A stretch of 64,000 nt of DNA from Aquisphaera giovannonii (GCF_008087625.1 NZ_CP042997.1:1-64000); one strand, 5' to 3'. Shown: positions 36,329 to 45,552, counted from the stretch's first letter. Numbers and translations are program-made. Notes: generated from the letters alone by a model not told the origin.

Positions 36329-37023
36329 CCCTCCGCAAGAATCCGTCGCGGCTCGTGCTCGCCGTCGCCCTCGGCCTGGCCGGCCTCGCCTCCGGACAGG
36401 CCCGCGCCGGCCTCGTCCTGACGACCTCGTCGCCGCCGGGGACGCCCCTCGTGGTCGACGCGGGGATGAGCTCCGGGCCGATGTCCCTCTCCACCTACAG
36501 CGATAACTCGCCCGCGGACGTCATGTCGGCGTGGAACGTCCAGCTCATCATCGTCGCCGACCCGGGGACGACCGGCCAGCTCACGTTCCTGACGCCCGGC
36601 ACGGGGACCCCCGCCAACCCGCCGGATTACGTCTTCGGCGGCGACGGCCTGGGCATCGTCGTCATCAACACGGGCGAGACGCTGTCGGCGAACGACTTCT
36701 TCGACCCCGCCGTCGGGCCGGGCGCCGCCGTGCCGGCCTCGCCCGGGGCGAACCTCCTGCAGCTCACGTTCTCGGCCTCCGCCGACGCCGCGGGGCTCTT
36801 CGGCATCTACGCCGTCCGGGGCTCCGCGACGACCCAGTGGACCGACGCCGATTTCACCACCCGGTTCTTCGAGAACGTCCCGGACGGCACCGGGGTCGTC
36901 CGGATCGGCGACGTGCTCGTCGCCGGCACGGCCGTGCCGGAGCCGTCGTCGCTGGCGATGGCCTGCGCCGGCCTCGTCGCGGTCGCGGGCCTGGCCGCCC
37001 GGCGTCGCCGCCGCCGGCGCTGA
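36325..37023 (+). CDS. PEP-CTERM sorted exported protein
   Basis: 232 aa. A signal peptide (residues 1-28, ending GQARA) precedes a beta-rich body. The C-terminus is the canonical PEP-CTERM signal: VPEPSS, a hydrophobic helix, then an Arg cluster (AARRRRRRR). Such proteins are processed by exosortase and attached to the envelope or released; no exosortase gene is in the window. The ATG overlaps the stop of the giant surface-protein gene (ATGA), so the two are translationally coupled and probably work at the same surface. The body itself matches no family I recognise. A TATAAT at 36256-36261 inside the end of the giant gene could give extra expression. Confidence 0.87.
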   Translation: MTLRKNPSRLVLAVALGLAGLASGQARAGLVLTTSSPPGTPLVVDAGMSSGPMSLSTYSDNSPADVMSAWNVQLIIVADPGTTGQLTFLTPGTGTPANPPDYVFGGDGLGIVVINTGETLSANDFFDPAVGPGAAVPASPGANLLQLTFSASADAAGLFGIYAVRGSATTQWTDADFTTRFFENVPDGTGVVRIGDVLVAGTAVPEPSSLAMACAGLVAVAGLAARRRRRRR

Positions 37024-37204
37024 CGGGGCGTGACGCGTGGCCCGCGGCCGGCCCGGAGCCCGGGCCCATCTCGGCGGCCACCGCCGGCCGGGGGCGTCGG
37101 CGATGGTGGGCGGCCTCTGCGGCTTCGTGACGGGCCGCCCGTGCGTGGCGTGGCGCCCCAGGACCGGCACTCGCCGCAGGCTCGCCGCCCGTTCGGGATC
37201 CGCC

Positions 37205-39823
37205 CTAATCGGCGTGCCCGGCCGGCGGGGGCCGCCGATCGGTCCTGCCCTGCTCGCGCAGGGCGTCCGCGAGGTTGGCCCGGGCCTCGGGGAATTCGGG
37301 CCGCAGGCGCAGGGCCTCCCGGTACTCGGCCACGGCCGGCTCCCACCGGGCCTGGGACCGGAGGGTATTGCCCAGGATGAGGTGGACGTTGGGGTTGTCG
37401 GGCGCGAGCCGGAGCGCCGCGCGGGCCGCGGTCGCCGACTCCTCCAGGGCCGTCTCGGCTTCCTTCGGGCGGCCATGCCTCCTCAGCATCCCGCCGAGGC
37501 AGGACAGGTGCCGGGCACGCCTCACGGGGTTCCCCCCGGCCTCCTCCGCGAGCTCGCGGAAGATCGCCTCGGCCTCGTCGGCCCTTCCCCGGTCCGCCAG
37601 CAGGTGGGCCAGCAGGTGGCCGCTCGCCGGCTCCAGCGCGCGGGCGGTGGCGTAGTAGGCGATCGCCTCCGCCTTCCCCTCCGGCGACTGCCCGGCCAGG
37701 TATTGCCCCAGGGCCTCGTTGAGGCGGACGTCGCGGGGGTGCCGGAGCAGGCCGCGGCGGAGGACGGCCGCGGCGGCGGGGTCGTGGAGGCCCCCGGCAT
37801 CGCGGATCGCGCCGGCCAGCAGCGCGACGGAGGCCGGCCGGAGCCGGTCGACGGACTCCGGGGCCGCCAGCCGGAGCAGCGCGTCCCGATCGCCGCCCGC
37901 CCAGGCGTGGCGGACGGCCTGGCGCGTGGGCTCCGGGTCCAGGGCCTCGGCGAGCGCCAGCGGGCGTCGCCAGGCCGATTCGTCGCCCGGGTTTGACGTC
38001 CGGGCGAGCGCGGACCAGTCGTCCAGCCCCGCCGCGGCGGCGACGCGGACCGCCTCCGGACGTCCGGCCAGGGCGCGCACGGCGAGGGCGGGCTCGCGGC
38101 CGTCGTCGAGCACCAGGCCGGCGTCGGCCAGGGTGGACCGCAGGGCGTCGATGGTCCCCGCCTCGCCGAACTCCGGGCGCATCGACTGGGCCGAGGCCAG
38201 GGCGGCCATCAGCTCGCGGTCCCTGCGTGCGGCACGGGCCGCGGCGGCGACGGCCTCGGCCTCGCTGGCCGCCTCGTCGCGGAGCCGGGATATGCTGGCG
38301 GCCAGGTCGGCGTTGAGGCCCGCGGTGCCCGCCAGGGCCGCCAGGTCATCGGCGGCGGCCCGCGCCGCGGCCCAGGCGGACGCGTCGCCGCCGGAGCCCC
38401 TCGCCGTCCCCAGCCGGGCGGATGCTTCGGCCAGGGCGGACTCGAAGCGGCGTTCCGTGGCGCGGCGGCGGGACGCATTCCAGAGCCAGCCGGACAGGCC
38501 CAGGCCGACGGCGATGAGCACGGAGGCGGCCAGGCCGATGGCCAGGCGGCGCCGCGTGCGCTCCGCCTCGGCCCGCGCCTGGGCCCGGGCGCTCGCCAGC
38601 TCGGCGTCGCGGAGGCGGCCCTGGACGCCGGCGAGGTGTGCCGTCACGGCATCCGCGACGGCGCGGGCGTCGCGAGGGCGGGCCTCGACGGAGGGCGCCA
38701 GGCAGGACCGCACCAGGGCGGCCAGTTCCGGGTCGGCGCCGCACGCGGCCAGGCGGGATTCCGCGTCGGCCGTGTCCGCGGCCGCCGCCTTGCGGAGCAC
38801 CTCGGCCGACGAGGAGCCCGCGTGGGCCGGCCCGCCGGTGAGGACCTCGCAGAGGATCGAGCCGAGGGCGAAGACGTCGGCCCGCTCGTCGAGGCGGTCC
38901 GTCTCGCCGCGGGCCTGCTCCGGGGGCATGTACGGCGGAGTCCCCATCACGCTCCCGGCGTGGGACTCGTCGGCGGCCGAGCCGCTGCGGCCCGTCGCCA
39001 CCGGCGAGTCGGCCGGCGCGGGCATCGACCTCCGCTCGTCGGCGACGCCGCCCCTGGCGAGGACCTTGGCGAGGCCCCAGTCCATCACCTGGACCTCGCC
39101 GAAGCTCCCCACCATCACGTTGGACGGCTTCAGGTCCCGGTGGATCACGCCGCGGGCGTGGGCGTAGGCCACCGTCTGGCAGACGGCCTCGAAGATGGAC
39201 AGGAACCGCGGCAGGTCGTCGGCCGGCGAGGGCCGGGCCCCCAGCAGGGCGGCGAGGGTGCGGCCCCTGACGAGCTTCATGGCGAAGTAGGGGCGGGCGT
39301 CGGCGAAGGCCCCCAGGTCGTAGACCGGGACGATGCCGGGGTGCTGGAGCTGGCCGCCGATCTGCGCCTCCTCGATGAACCGCCGGACCAGCTCGGGCTT
39401 GTCGCGGTGCCTCTCCAGCAGGACCTTGACGGCGAGCTCGCGGCCGAGGTCCGGATCCCTCGCCTTGAGGACGGCGCCCATGCCGCCGCGGGCGATCTCG
39501 CCGAAGAGCTGGAGCTTGCCGGTGCGGTCGCCGGGGCGCGGCATCTCCGGCGAGGCCGGTGCGACGACGGGCTCGGGCGCGGACTCGGGGTCGCCGTCGC
39601 GCAGGAGGACGCTCGGCATGGGGCCGAGCGAGTCCCCCAGCCTCGCCAGCGTGCTCGGGTCGGCCGGGCCGACGGCCACCGTGATGTCCGCGTCGCCGTC
39701 GACGGCCGCCGACTCCGACGCCCCGGCCAGCCCCTGTCGCAGCAGGCAGGTCGGGCAGAGGCCGGCGAGATCGCCGCCCGGCACCTCGGCCCCGCAGGCC
39801 TTGCATCGCGTCGCGTCGCCCAT
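37205..39823 (-). CDS. Transmembrane Ser/Thr protein kinase with TPR-type tail
   Basis: 872 aa. N-terminal zinc ribbon CKAC (7-10) and CPTC (23-26); Hanks-type kinase at about 104-390 with Gly loop ARGGMGAV, Lys133, HRDLKPSN (Asp230) and DWG at 248-250 in place of DFG; TPPYMPPEQA marks the activation end. A membrane helix lies at about 428-448, followed by helical repeats that become TPR-like near the end (ALRLAPDNPNVHLILGNTL). It is downstream of the ECF sigma-factor gene on the same strand, 93 bp away. ECF-kinase neighbours are a known planctomycete arrangement in which the kinase is thought to control the sigma factor. GGAGG precedes the ATG. A larger paralogue is at 41750-45247. Confidence 0.93.
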   Translation of the reverse strand: MGDATRCKACGAEVPGGDLAGLCPTCLLRQGLAGASESAAVDGDADITVAVGPADPSTLARLGDSLGPMPSVLLRDGDPESAPEPVVAPASPEMPRPGDRTGKLQLFGEIARGGMGAVLKARDPDLGRELAVKVLLERHRDKPELVRRFIEEAQIGGQLQHPGIVPVYDLGAFADARPYFAMKLVRGRTLAALLGARPSPADDLPRFLSIFEAVCQTVAYAHARGVIHRDLKPSNVMVGSFGEVQVMDWGLAKVLARGGVADERRSMPAPADSPVATGRSGSAADESHAGSVMGTPPYMPPEQARGETDRLDERADVFALGSILCEVLTGGPAHAGSSSAEVLRKAAAADTADAESRLAACGADPELAALVRSCLAPSVEARPRDARAVADAVTAHLAGVQGRLRDAELASARAQARAEAERTRRRLAIGLAASVLIAVGLGLSGWLWNASRRRATERRFESALAEASARLGTARGSGGDASAWAAARAAADDLAALAGTAGLNADLAASISRLRDEAASEAEAVAAAARAARRDRELMAALASAQSMRPEFGEAGTIDALRSTLADAGLVLDDGREPALAVRALAGRPEAVRVAAAAGLDDWSALARTSNPGDESAWRRPLALAEALDPEPTRQAVRHAWAGGDRDALLRLAAPESVDRLRPASVALLAGAIRDAGGLHDPAAAAVLRRGLLRHPRDVRLNEALGQYLAGQSPEGKAEAIAYYATARALEPASGHLLAHLLADRGRADEAEAIFRELAEEAGGNPVRRARHLSCLGGMLRRHGRPKEAETALEESATAARAALRLAPDNPNVHLILGNTLRSQARWEPAVAEYREALRLRPEFPEARANLADALREQGRTDRRPPPAGHAD

Positions 39824-39916
39824 GGTCGCCCTCGCCTCCTCGCCGGCCGTCGATCGGGATTCATCCTCGCCTGCCAGGGAGAGACGGAAAGGCCGGCGAA
39901 CGTTACGGGAGGCACC

Positions 39917-40651
39917 TCAGTCGGGGGCCAGCGCCGCCAGGAGCGAGCCGATCTCGTCGTCCACGGCCGCCGGGGCCTCGTCGGTCGTGCGGGCGACCTC
40001 CTCGCGGAGGAGCTCGCGGTAGCGTGCCCGCAGGCGGTGGGCGGCGACGCGGACGGCGCCCTCGGTGGTGTTCAGGTCGATGGCGACGGCGCGATAGGGC
40101 GGCGCGTGGTCGTCCCCCTGGAGGGCGGGGCGGAGCCGCTCGAAGAGCGCGGACTTGCCGGCGGCGGCGCTCTCGCCCTCCAGGCGGGCCAGCACGCGAC
40201 CGAGCAGGGCGAGGGCCCACTCGCGGTCGAAGAGCCGCTCCGGGGTGAGGCGGTGCGAGGGCTCGAGGGGCCGGCGGCCCTCGGCCTCGAGGCGGTCGAT
40301 CGGCACGATGCGGCGGCCGCCCCCCCGCTTCAGGGCGCCTTCGGCCTCGCGGCGGTTGGCGAGGAAATGTGAGGCGGCTGCCATCAGGTACGAGCGCAGG
40401 CGGCCCTTCGATCGGTCGAGCGCCGCGAGGTCGCCCCGCTCCAGGAGCGAGGCGAAGACCCCCTGGACCAGGTCCTCCGCCTCGTCCGGCCCCAGCCCCT
40501 TGCGGCGTCCGAAGGCGTAGAGCGGGGGCCAGTAGTCGCGGCAGAGGCCCTCCAGCGCGAGCCTCGCGCCCGGGTCGTCCGGGTCCCCCGCGATCGCGAC
40601 CCGGGTCCAGCAGGTCGTCGGGAAGCGGGCCGCTCGGCTGTCGCCGGTCAT
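39917..40651 (-). CDS. ECF-type RNA polymerase sigma factor
   Basis: 244 aa. Region sigma-2 spans about residues 28-98 (RDYWPPLYAFGRRKGLGPDEAEDLVQ then RSYLMAAA), and sigma-4 about 175-225 (TTEGAVRVAAHRLRARYRELL). The start FPTTCWTRV followed by these elements is the pattern of planctomycete ECF factors linked to Ser/Thr kinases. No anti-sigma gene is adjacent; the kinase 93 bp downstream is the likely regulator. The stop of this gene region and its neighbour are tightly packed: its ATG overlaps the stop of the 115-aa membrane-protein gene by 4 bp, so expression of the three is coupled. Target promoters are unknown. Confidence 0.92.
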   Translation of the reverse strand: MTGDSRAARFPTTCWTRVAIAGDPDDPGARLALEGLCRDYWPPLYAFGRRKGLGPDEAEDLVQGVFASLLERGDLAALDRSKGRLRSYLMAAASHFLANRREAEGALKRGGGRRIVPIDRLEAEGRRPLEPSHRLTPERLFDREWALALLGRVLARLEGESAAAGKSALFERLRPALQGDDHAPPYRAVAIDLNTTEGAVRVAAHRLRARYRELLREEVARTTDEAPAAVDDEIGSLLAALAPD

Positions 40652-40995
40652 GCGGCGGGCCCGTCGATCCAGCGGTCCGCGAGGCCCGCCGAGGCCGCGA
40701 CGCCCGCGGCCCGCGGCTTCCGGGACGAGGCCGGGGCGCGGAAGACCGAGACGAGCGTCGCGAACCCGTAGACCGCGAACGTGGCCGCCCAGATGACCAG
40801 GCTGATCCCCCCCAGGACGAGCATCAGCGGCACGACCGTGTCGCGCCCCCCGGCCGCGACCAGCACGGGGAAGGACGTCAGGACGACCGCCAGGTTGAGC
40901 AGGGCCGACCGCCAGATGACGCCCCGGAGCGTCAGCCGCGCGGGCTCGAGGTCGCGGCGTCGAGGGCGCTTCGGCTTCGCGAGATCCGGGATCAT
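40648..40995 (-). CDS. Small two-helix membrane protein upstream of the ECF gene
   Basis: 115 aa. A basic head (KPKRPRRRD) is followed by two membrane helices at about residues 30-48 and 55-82 and a short Ala/Arg-rich tail. It ends 4 bp inside the start of the ECF sigma gene (ATGA overlap). A membrane protein coupled to a sigma factor could act as an anti-sigma anchor, but there is no recognisable anti-sigma domain, so this is conjecture. Start chosen at the ATG giving the compact protein, with a G-rich GGGGGG upstream. Confidence 0.7.
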   Translation of the reverse strand: MIPDLAKPKRPRRRDLEPARLTLRGVIWRSALLNLAVVLTSFPVLVAAGGRDTVVPLMLVLGGISLVIWAATFAVYGFATLVSVFRAPASSRKPRAAGVAASAGLADRWIDGPAA

Positions 40996-41162
40996 GGCAA
41001 CCCCCCGAAAGGGTCGAGAAGACGCGAGGAATACCCCGGCATGGAGGAGGAACACGGACGAGCCCGGATCGCCGGCGAGTGCACCGCCCGAACTCGCCCG
41101 CCGACGATCCGGGCTCGGGTCGAAACGTGAAGGGACATCCGTGTCAAACGCGTCGAGGTCGA

Positions 41163-41387
41163 TCAGCGGTCGCCCCATTCGTCGCGCCCGGCCCGGACCT
41201 GGGCCAGGATGTCGTCGCCGCTCCGGGGGACGGCGGCGGTGCCGAACGCGTCGGCGATCGATCCGCGGGGCCGGGGCGGGCCGGGGATGATGACCAGCTC
41301 GGCCACCCCCTCGGTGTCGGGCAGCGGACCTTCCGGGATGAACGTCCGGCCGGCGTAGCGTCCGCGGACGATGAGCGGCTGGTCCAT
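41163..41387 (-). CDS. Small antitoxin-like protein, possibly DUF104/AF2212-type
   Basis: 74 aa. The first half, VRGRYAGRTFIPEGPLPDTEG then VAELVII, resembles the beta-hairpin start of AF2212-like (DUF104) antitoxins, which precede PIN toxins. The second half is acidic and flexible. CCGGAGG lies just upstream of the ATG, so it is very likely expressed. No intact toxin gene follows: the next 167 bp before the 115-aa gene only hold a frame opening LIDLDAFDTDVPSRF, which faintly recalls a PIN start. Function by weak resemblance only. Confidence 0.6.
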   Translation of the reverse strand: MDQPLIVRGRYAGRTFIPEGPLPDTEGVAELVIIPGPPRPRGSIADAFGTAAVPRSGDDILAQVRAGRDEWGDR

Positions 41388-41643
41388 GGGAATGTCCTCC
41401 GGAACGGATGTAGCCAAGATACCGAACGCGGCCCCGCGCCGGAAGTCTCCGGGGGACGGGACGAGCGACGTGGCCGCGCGTGCAATCCGGCTTCGCCATC
41501 CCGGGCCCATGGTAAGCCCCGCGGAGCAGTCGAGGAGACGAGGCGTCGGGATCGCGCCTCGGACGTGGGACCTTACTTGATTGTACCGACCGGGGCTGCG
41601 GGCTGGAGCCCGATTGTTGCGAGAGGCACGGGGAAAAGGCCCC

Positions 41644-41715
41644 GTGGGAGCCGGCTCCGCCCGGCGACCGGGTGAGCCAATGCCGGCGCGGTCGCCGGGC
41701 GGAGCCGGCTCCCAC
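41644..41715. repeat. REPIN-like element, family 2, with perfect 26-bp inverted repeats
   Basis: Arms at 41644-41669 and 41690-41715 are perfect inverted copies (GTGGGAGCCGGCTCCGCCCG...), with a 20-nt loop. It is the only complete double copy of family 2 here; single copies lie at 15566, 50703 and 60381. It sits in the 362-bp gap between the kinase gene (3' end) and the small gene at 41163-41387. A TACAAT on the minus strand at 41585-41580 could be a -10 for the small gene; otherwise the gap is empty. Confidence 0.85.
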
Positions 41716-41749
41716 CCAGAATGGGATCCCATTGACGACCTGTGCCGTG

Positions 41750-44700
41750 TCAGGGTGCCTTGGCCGCCTTCTCGAGCAGCCTGTCGACTTGGACCCAGAG
41801 GGCCTTCCACTTCGCCCGCTCGGGCCCGGGGAGGCCGGCCAGGGCTTCGGGCTCGCGGAGGGCGGCAAGGTCGGTGTCCTGCTGCCAGTGCTGGAGCGTG
41901 CGAAGGACCTCCAGCCGGGCCGTGGGCGTGCCGGACCGGAGCACCCCGGACCACGCGGCGAGCTCGGACTGGAGCCAGCCGAGGGCCTGGGCCCGGAGCG
42001 TCGCGCGGGCGTCGTCGAGCTTCGGTGCGTCCTCGCCACGCCCGGCGGCGGCCAGGGCGGCGGAGCAGGCGGCGTTGTAGGCGTGCACGGCGTGGCGGTC
42101 GTCGGCGAGCTTCGGGTCGGCCCGGAGGGCGTCGCTGAAGAGGCGGGCGGCCGTGGCGTACCGGCGGCGGTCGTGGGCCATCAGGGCGAGGTTGACCCCC
42201 TCGTCGGCGTCCGCGGGCCGATCGTCCCCCCTTAGCACCGCCGGCAGGCGTTTCGCGAGCAACGCCTGGCGCTCGGTCCGGCGGACCCACTCGCCCGAGG
42301 CGTTCGTCCATCCGGGCCGCTTCGAGCCGATCTCGTGGCCGCGGCGGAGGTCCGCCAGGGCCTCGTCGTATTTCCCGATCGCGGCCCGGATGAGCCCGAG
42401 GCTGCAGAGCGAGTCGGGGTCGTCGGGCTGGAGGCGGACCGCGGCGAGGGCCTCCGCCTGGGCCTCCGCCATCCGGCCCAGGCCCTGCAGCACCAGGCCG
42501 AGGTTGAAATGGGCCAGCGGGTCGTCCGGGTTGATCCCGATCGCGGCGCGGAATTCGGCCTCCGCCTCGGCCAGCTTGCCCCGGGCCTGGAGGGTCGAGC
42601 CGAGGGTGTCGTGGGCGAGGAGGTCGTTGGGCCGGAGCCGGACGGCGGCGCGCAATTCGGCCTCGGCGTCCGCCAGCCTCCCCTGGCGGATCAGGGCCAG
42701 GCCGAGGTTGAAGCGGGCCGGGCGGTCGTCGGGCCGGAGGCGGATGGCCGTCCGGAGCTCGGATTCGGTCTCGGCCGACCTGCCCGCCTCGTGCAGGACC
42801 ATGGCCAGGCCGATGTGGCCCCCGGCGTCGTCGGGCCGGAGGCGGACGGCGGCGCGGAATTCGGCCTCGGCCTCGGCCAGGGCCGCGGCGGCCTCGGCCG
42901 ACCGGCCCTGCTCGCCGAGGAGCTGGCCCAGCTTGTGGAGGTTCGTGCCGCGGATGATCGGCGTGCCGCGGATCCCGGCGAGCTCGCGGAGGATCCGCTC
43001 GGCCTCCTCGGCGCGGCCGCTTTCCTTCAGGAGCGCGGCGAGGGCGTAGCCGCAGGCCGGCTGGAGCGCCCAGGCGATCCGGTAATACTGCATCGCCTCG
43101 GCGCGGCTCTCGGGCGGCCCCTCGGCCAGGAACTCGGCCAGGGCCTCGTTGAGGCGGGCGTCGCGAGGGTGGTTGAGCAGGCCGCGGCGGACCACGGCCG
43201 CGGCGGCGCGGTGGTCGCGGGCGCCCTTCGCATCGCGGAGCGCGCCGGCCAGCAGCAACACGGAGGCGGGCCGCAGGCGATCGACGGACTCCGGCGCCGC
43301 CAGCCGACGGAGCTCGGCCTGATCGGCGGCCGCCCAGGCGCGGCGGACGGCCAGCCGCGTCGGCTCGGGGTCCAGGGCCTCGGCCAGGGCCAGCGGCCGC
43401 TTCCACGCCTCGTCGCCGAGTTTCGCGGTGCCCACCCGGGCCAGGAAGGCCCACTCGTCGAGCCCCGCCGCGGCCGCCATGCGCACGTCTTCGGGCCGAT
43501 TCTCCAGCGGGCGGACCGCCGCGGCCGGGTCGCCCGCGCCGGCGACATCCACGCCGGAGGCGGCCAGGGCCGCCCTCAGCGCGTCGATCGTCTCCGCGTC
43601 CCCGAGCTCCGCCTGCATCGAGCGGGCGGAGGCCAGGGCGTCGATCAGCGCGCCGTCCCTGCGCGCCGCCTCCGCCTCGGCGGCGACGGCGGCGGCCTCC
43701 CGCTCGGCGTCGTCGCGGAGGCGGGCGATCCGGGACGAGAGCTCGGGGCCGAGGCCCGCGGGCGCCGCCAGCGCCGCCAGGTCGCCGGCCGCCGTCCGCG
43801 CCGCGGCCCAGGCCGAGGCGTCCCCGCCGGAGCCCCGCGCCCTGCCGAGGAGCGCCGAGGCGTCGGCCAGCGACGACTCGAAGCGGCGATCGGTGGCGCG
43901 TCGGCGGGACTGGTCCCACGCCCAGCCCCCCAGGCCCAGGCCGACGGTCAGGAGCACCGAGGCGGCCAGCCCGACGGCCAGGCGGCGGCGCTTGCGCTCC
44001 TCCTCGGCCCGCGCCTGGGCCTGCGCCCGCTCCAGCTCGGCGGCGCGGAGCCGCTCCTGCACGCCGGCGAGGTGCGCGGTCACGGCGTTCGCGACGGCGC
44101 GGGCGTCGCGCGGGCGGGCCTCGGGTGCCGGTGCCAGGCAGGCGCGCGCCAGGGCGACGAGCTCCGGGTCGGCGCCGCAGGCGGCCAGGCGGGCCTCCGC
44201 GTCGGCCAGCTCGGCGTCGGCCGCCCTGCGGAGCACCTCGGCGGGCGGGCCGCCGGCATACGCCGGGTCGCCGGTGAGCAGCTCGCAGAGGATCGAGCCC
44301 AGCGCGAAGACGTCGGCACGCTCGTCCACGCGGCGGGTGTCTCCCCTCGCCTGCTCCGGGGGCATGTAGGCCGGAGTGCCCAGGACCGAGCCGGGCCGCG
44401 AGTCGTCGGCGCCCGAGCCGCTCCGCGCCGTGGCCACGACGGTCTCCGCCGGCTCGGGAGTCGGGGCCCGCTCGTCGGCGACGCCGCCCCTGGCGAGGAC
44501 CTTGGCGAGGCCCCAGTCCATGACCTGGACCTCGCCGAAGGAGCCGACCATGACGTTGGACGGCTTCAAATCGCGGTGGATGACGCCGCGGGCGTGGGCG
44601 TAGGCCATCGTCTGGCAGACCTGCTCGAAGGCGGAGAGGAACCGCGGCAGGTCGTCGGCCGGCGAGGGTCGCTCCTCGAGCAGGTCCGCGAGTGTGCGGC

Positions 44701-45247
44701 CCTTGACGAGCTTCATGGCGAAGTAGGGCCGCGCGTCGGCGAAGGCGCCCAGGTCGTAGATGGGCACGACGCCCGGATGCTGGAGCTGGCCGCCGATCTG
44801 CGCTTCTTCGACGAATCGCCGCACCAGGTCGGGGTTGTCGCGGTGCCTCTCGAGGAGGACCTTGATGGCCAGCTCCCGGCCGAGGCCGGGGTCGCGGGCC
44901 TTGAGCACGGCGCCCATGCCGCCGCGGGCGATCTCGCCGAAGAGCTGGAACCGGCCGGGGCGGTCGTCGGTCGGCGGCATCTCCGGGGAGGCCGGCGCGA
45001 CGACCGGCTCGGGGCCCGACTCCGGGTCGGTGTCGCGGAGCAGGACGCTGGGCAGGCCGCCGAGGGACTCGCCGAGCCTCGCCAGGGCGTCGGGATCGGT
45101 GGGGCCGACGGTGACGCCGAGCTCGGGCCCGCCGGCGGTCGACCCGCCGAGGCCCTGGCGCAGCAGGCAGGCCGGGCAGAGGCCGCCGAGGCCCGCCGGG
45201 GCCGCCAGGCCGCCGCCGCAGGCCCGGCACGTCGTCGCGTCGCCCAT
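41750..45247 (-). CDS. Large transmembrane Ser/Thr kinase with TPR array
   Basis: 1,165 aa. Same design as the kinase at 37205-39823: zinc ribbon CRAC (7-10) and CPAC (24-27), kinase with ARGGMGAV loop, Lys129, HRDLKPSN (Asp226) and DWG at 244-246, one membrane helix near 425-450, then helices. It differs by a much longer TPR array (about 740-990; repeated xAEAEFRAAxRLxPDD units). Sequence similarity runs from the first residues (MGDAT-C-ACG) through the membrane segment, so the two are products of a local duplication with later growth of the TPR part. GGAGG precedes the ATG. It is divergent from gyrA. TPRs suggest binding of protein partners; the signal is unknown. Confidence 0.93.
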   Translation of the reverse strand: MGDATTCRACGGGLAAPAGLGGLCPACLLRQGLGGSTAGGPELGVTVGPTDPDALARLGESLGGLPSVLLRDTDPESGPEPVVAPASPEMPPTDDRPGRFQLFGEIARGGMGAVLKARDPGLGRELAIKVLLERHRDNPDLVRRFVEEAQIGGQLQHPGVVPIYDLGAFADARPYFAMKLVKGRTLADLLEERPSPADDLPRFLSAFEQVCQTMAYAHARGVIHRDLKPSNVMVGSFGEVQVMDWGLAKVLARGGVADERAPTPEPAETVVATARSGSGADDSRPGSVLGTPAYMPPEQARGDTRRVDERADVFALGSILCELLTGDPAYAGGPPAEVLRRAADAELADAEARLAACGADPELVALARACLAPAPEARPRDARAVANAVTAHLAGVQERLRAAELERAQAQARAEEERKRRRLAVGLAASVLLTVGLGLGGWAWDQSRRRATDRRFESSLADASALLGRARGSGGDASAWAAARTAAGDLAALAAPAGLGPELSSRIARLRDDAEREAAAVAAEAEAARRDGALIDALASARSMQAELGDAETIDALRAALAASGVDVAGAGDPAAAVRPLENRPEDVRMAAAAGLDEWAFLARVGTAKLGDEAWKRPLALAEALDPEPTRLAVRRAWAAADQAELRRLAAPESVDRLRPASVLLLAGALRDAKGARDHRAAAAVVRRGLLNHPRDARLNEALAEFLAEGPPESRAEAMQYYRIAWALQPACGYALAALLKESGRAEEAERILRELAGIRGTPIIRGTNLHKLGQLLGEQGRSAEAAAALAEAEAEFRAAVRLRPDDAGGHIGLAMVLHEAGRSAETESELRTAIRLRPDDRPARFNLGLALIRQGRLADAEAELRAAVRLRPNDLLAHDTLGSTLQARGKLAEAEAEFRAAIGINPDDPLAHFNLGLVLQGLGRMAEAQAEALAAVRLQPDDPDSLCSLGLIRAAIGKYDEALADLRRGHEIGSKRPGWTNASGEWVRRTERQALLAKRLPAVLRGDDRPADADEGVNLALMAHDRRRYATAARLFSDALRADPKLADDRHAVHAYNAACSAALAAAGRGEDAPKLDDARATLRAQALGWLQSELAAWSGVLRSGTPTARLEVLRTLQHWQQDTDLAALREPEALAGLPGPERAKWKALWVQVDRLLEKAAKAP

Positions 45248-45523
45248 GGTCGTGGCCTCCGCATCGCGGGACGAGGGATACCGGAGATTTCGCCGCCCAA
45301 CCTCGAGAGACGGGGATCGCGGCGGGCGTTACGGACATGCCATCGGGCGACCCCGCCCGGCCCGAATCCGGAGCCAGCTTATGACGAATCACGGCCGGAT
45401 TCGAGCGCCTTGATGCGGCCGCGGGATGGGCGCGGGCGGCGGGGCCGGCGTGGGGGCCGCCTCGTCTCGCAGAAACTATTGCGGGGATTGAATTTAAGGG
45501 GATGCGTCGGGGGGCCGTCGAGG

Positions 45524-45552
45524 TTGCGTCCGGGGGCCGCTTCGGGTACAAT
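45524..45552 (+). promoter_or_regulatory. Sigma-70-like promoter of gyrA
   Basis: TTGCGT at 45524-45529 and TACAAT at 45547-45552, 17-bp spacer, about 100 bp before the GTG start of gyrA. It is the best promoter match in the 407-bp divergent gap between the kinase gene and gyrA. Confidence 0.6.

Noticed and set aside
36238-37476. 412-codon minus-strand frame over the PEP-CTERM gene
   Set aside because: Overlaps a gene with clear signal peptide and sorting signal; the frame is Arg/Pro-rich shadow.
41163-45551. 1,462-codon minus-strand frame spanning the large kinase gene in another phase
   Set aside because: Only its last 74 codons (41163-41387) have a ribosome site and protein-like composition; the rest is a shadow of the kinase.
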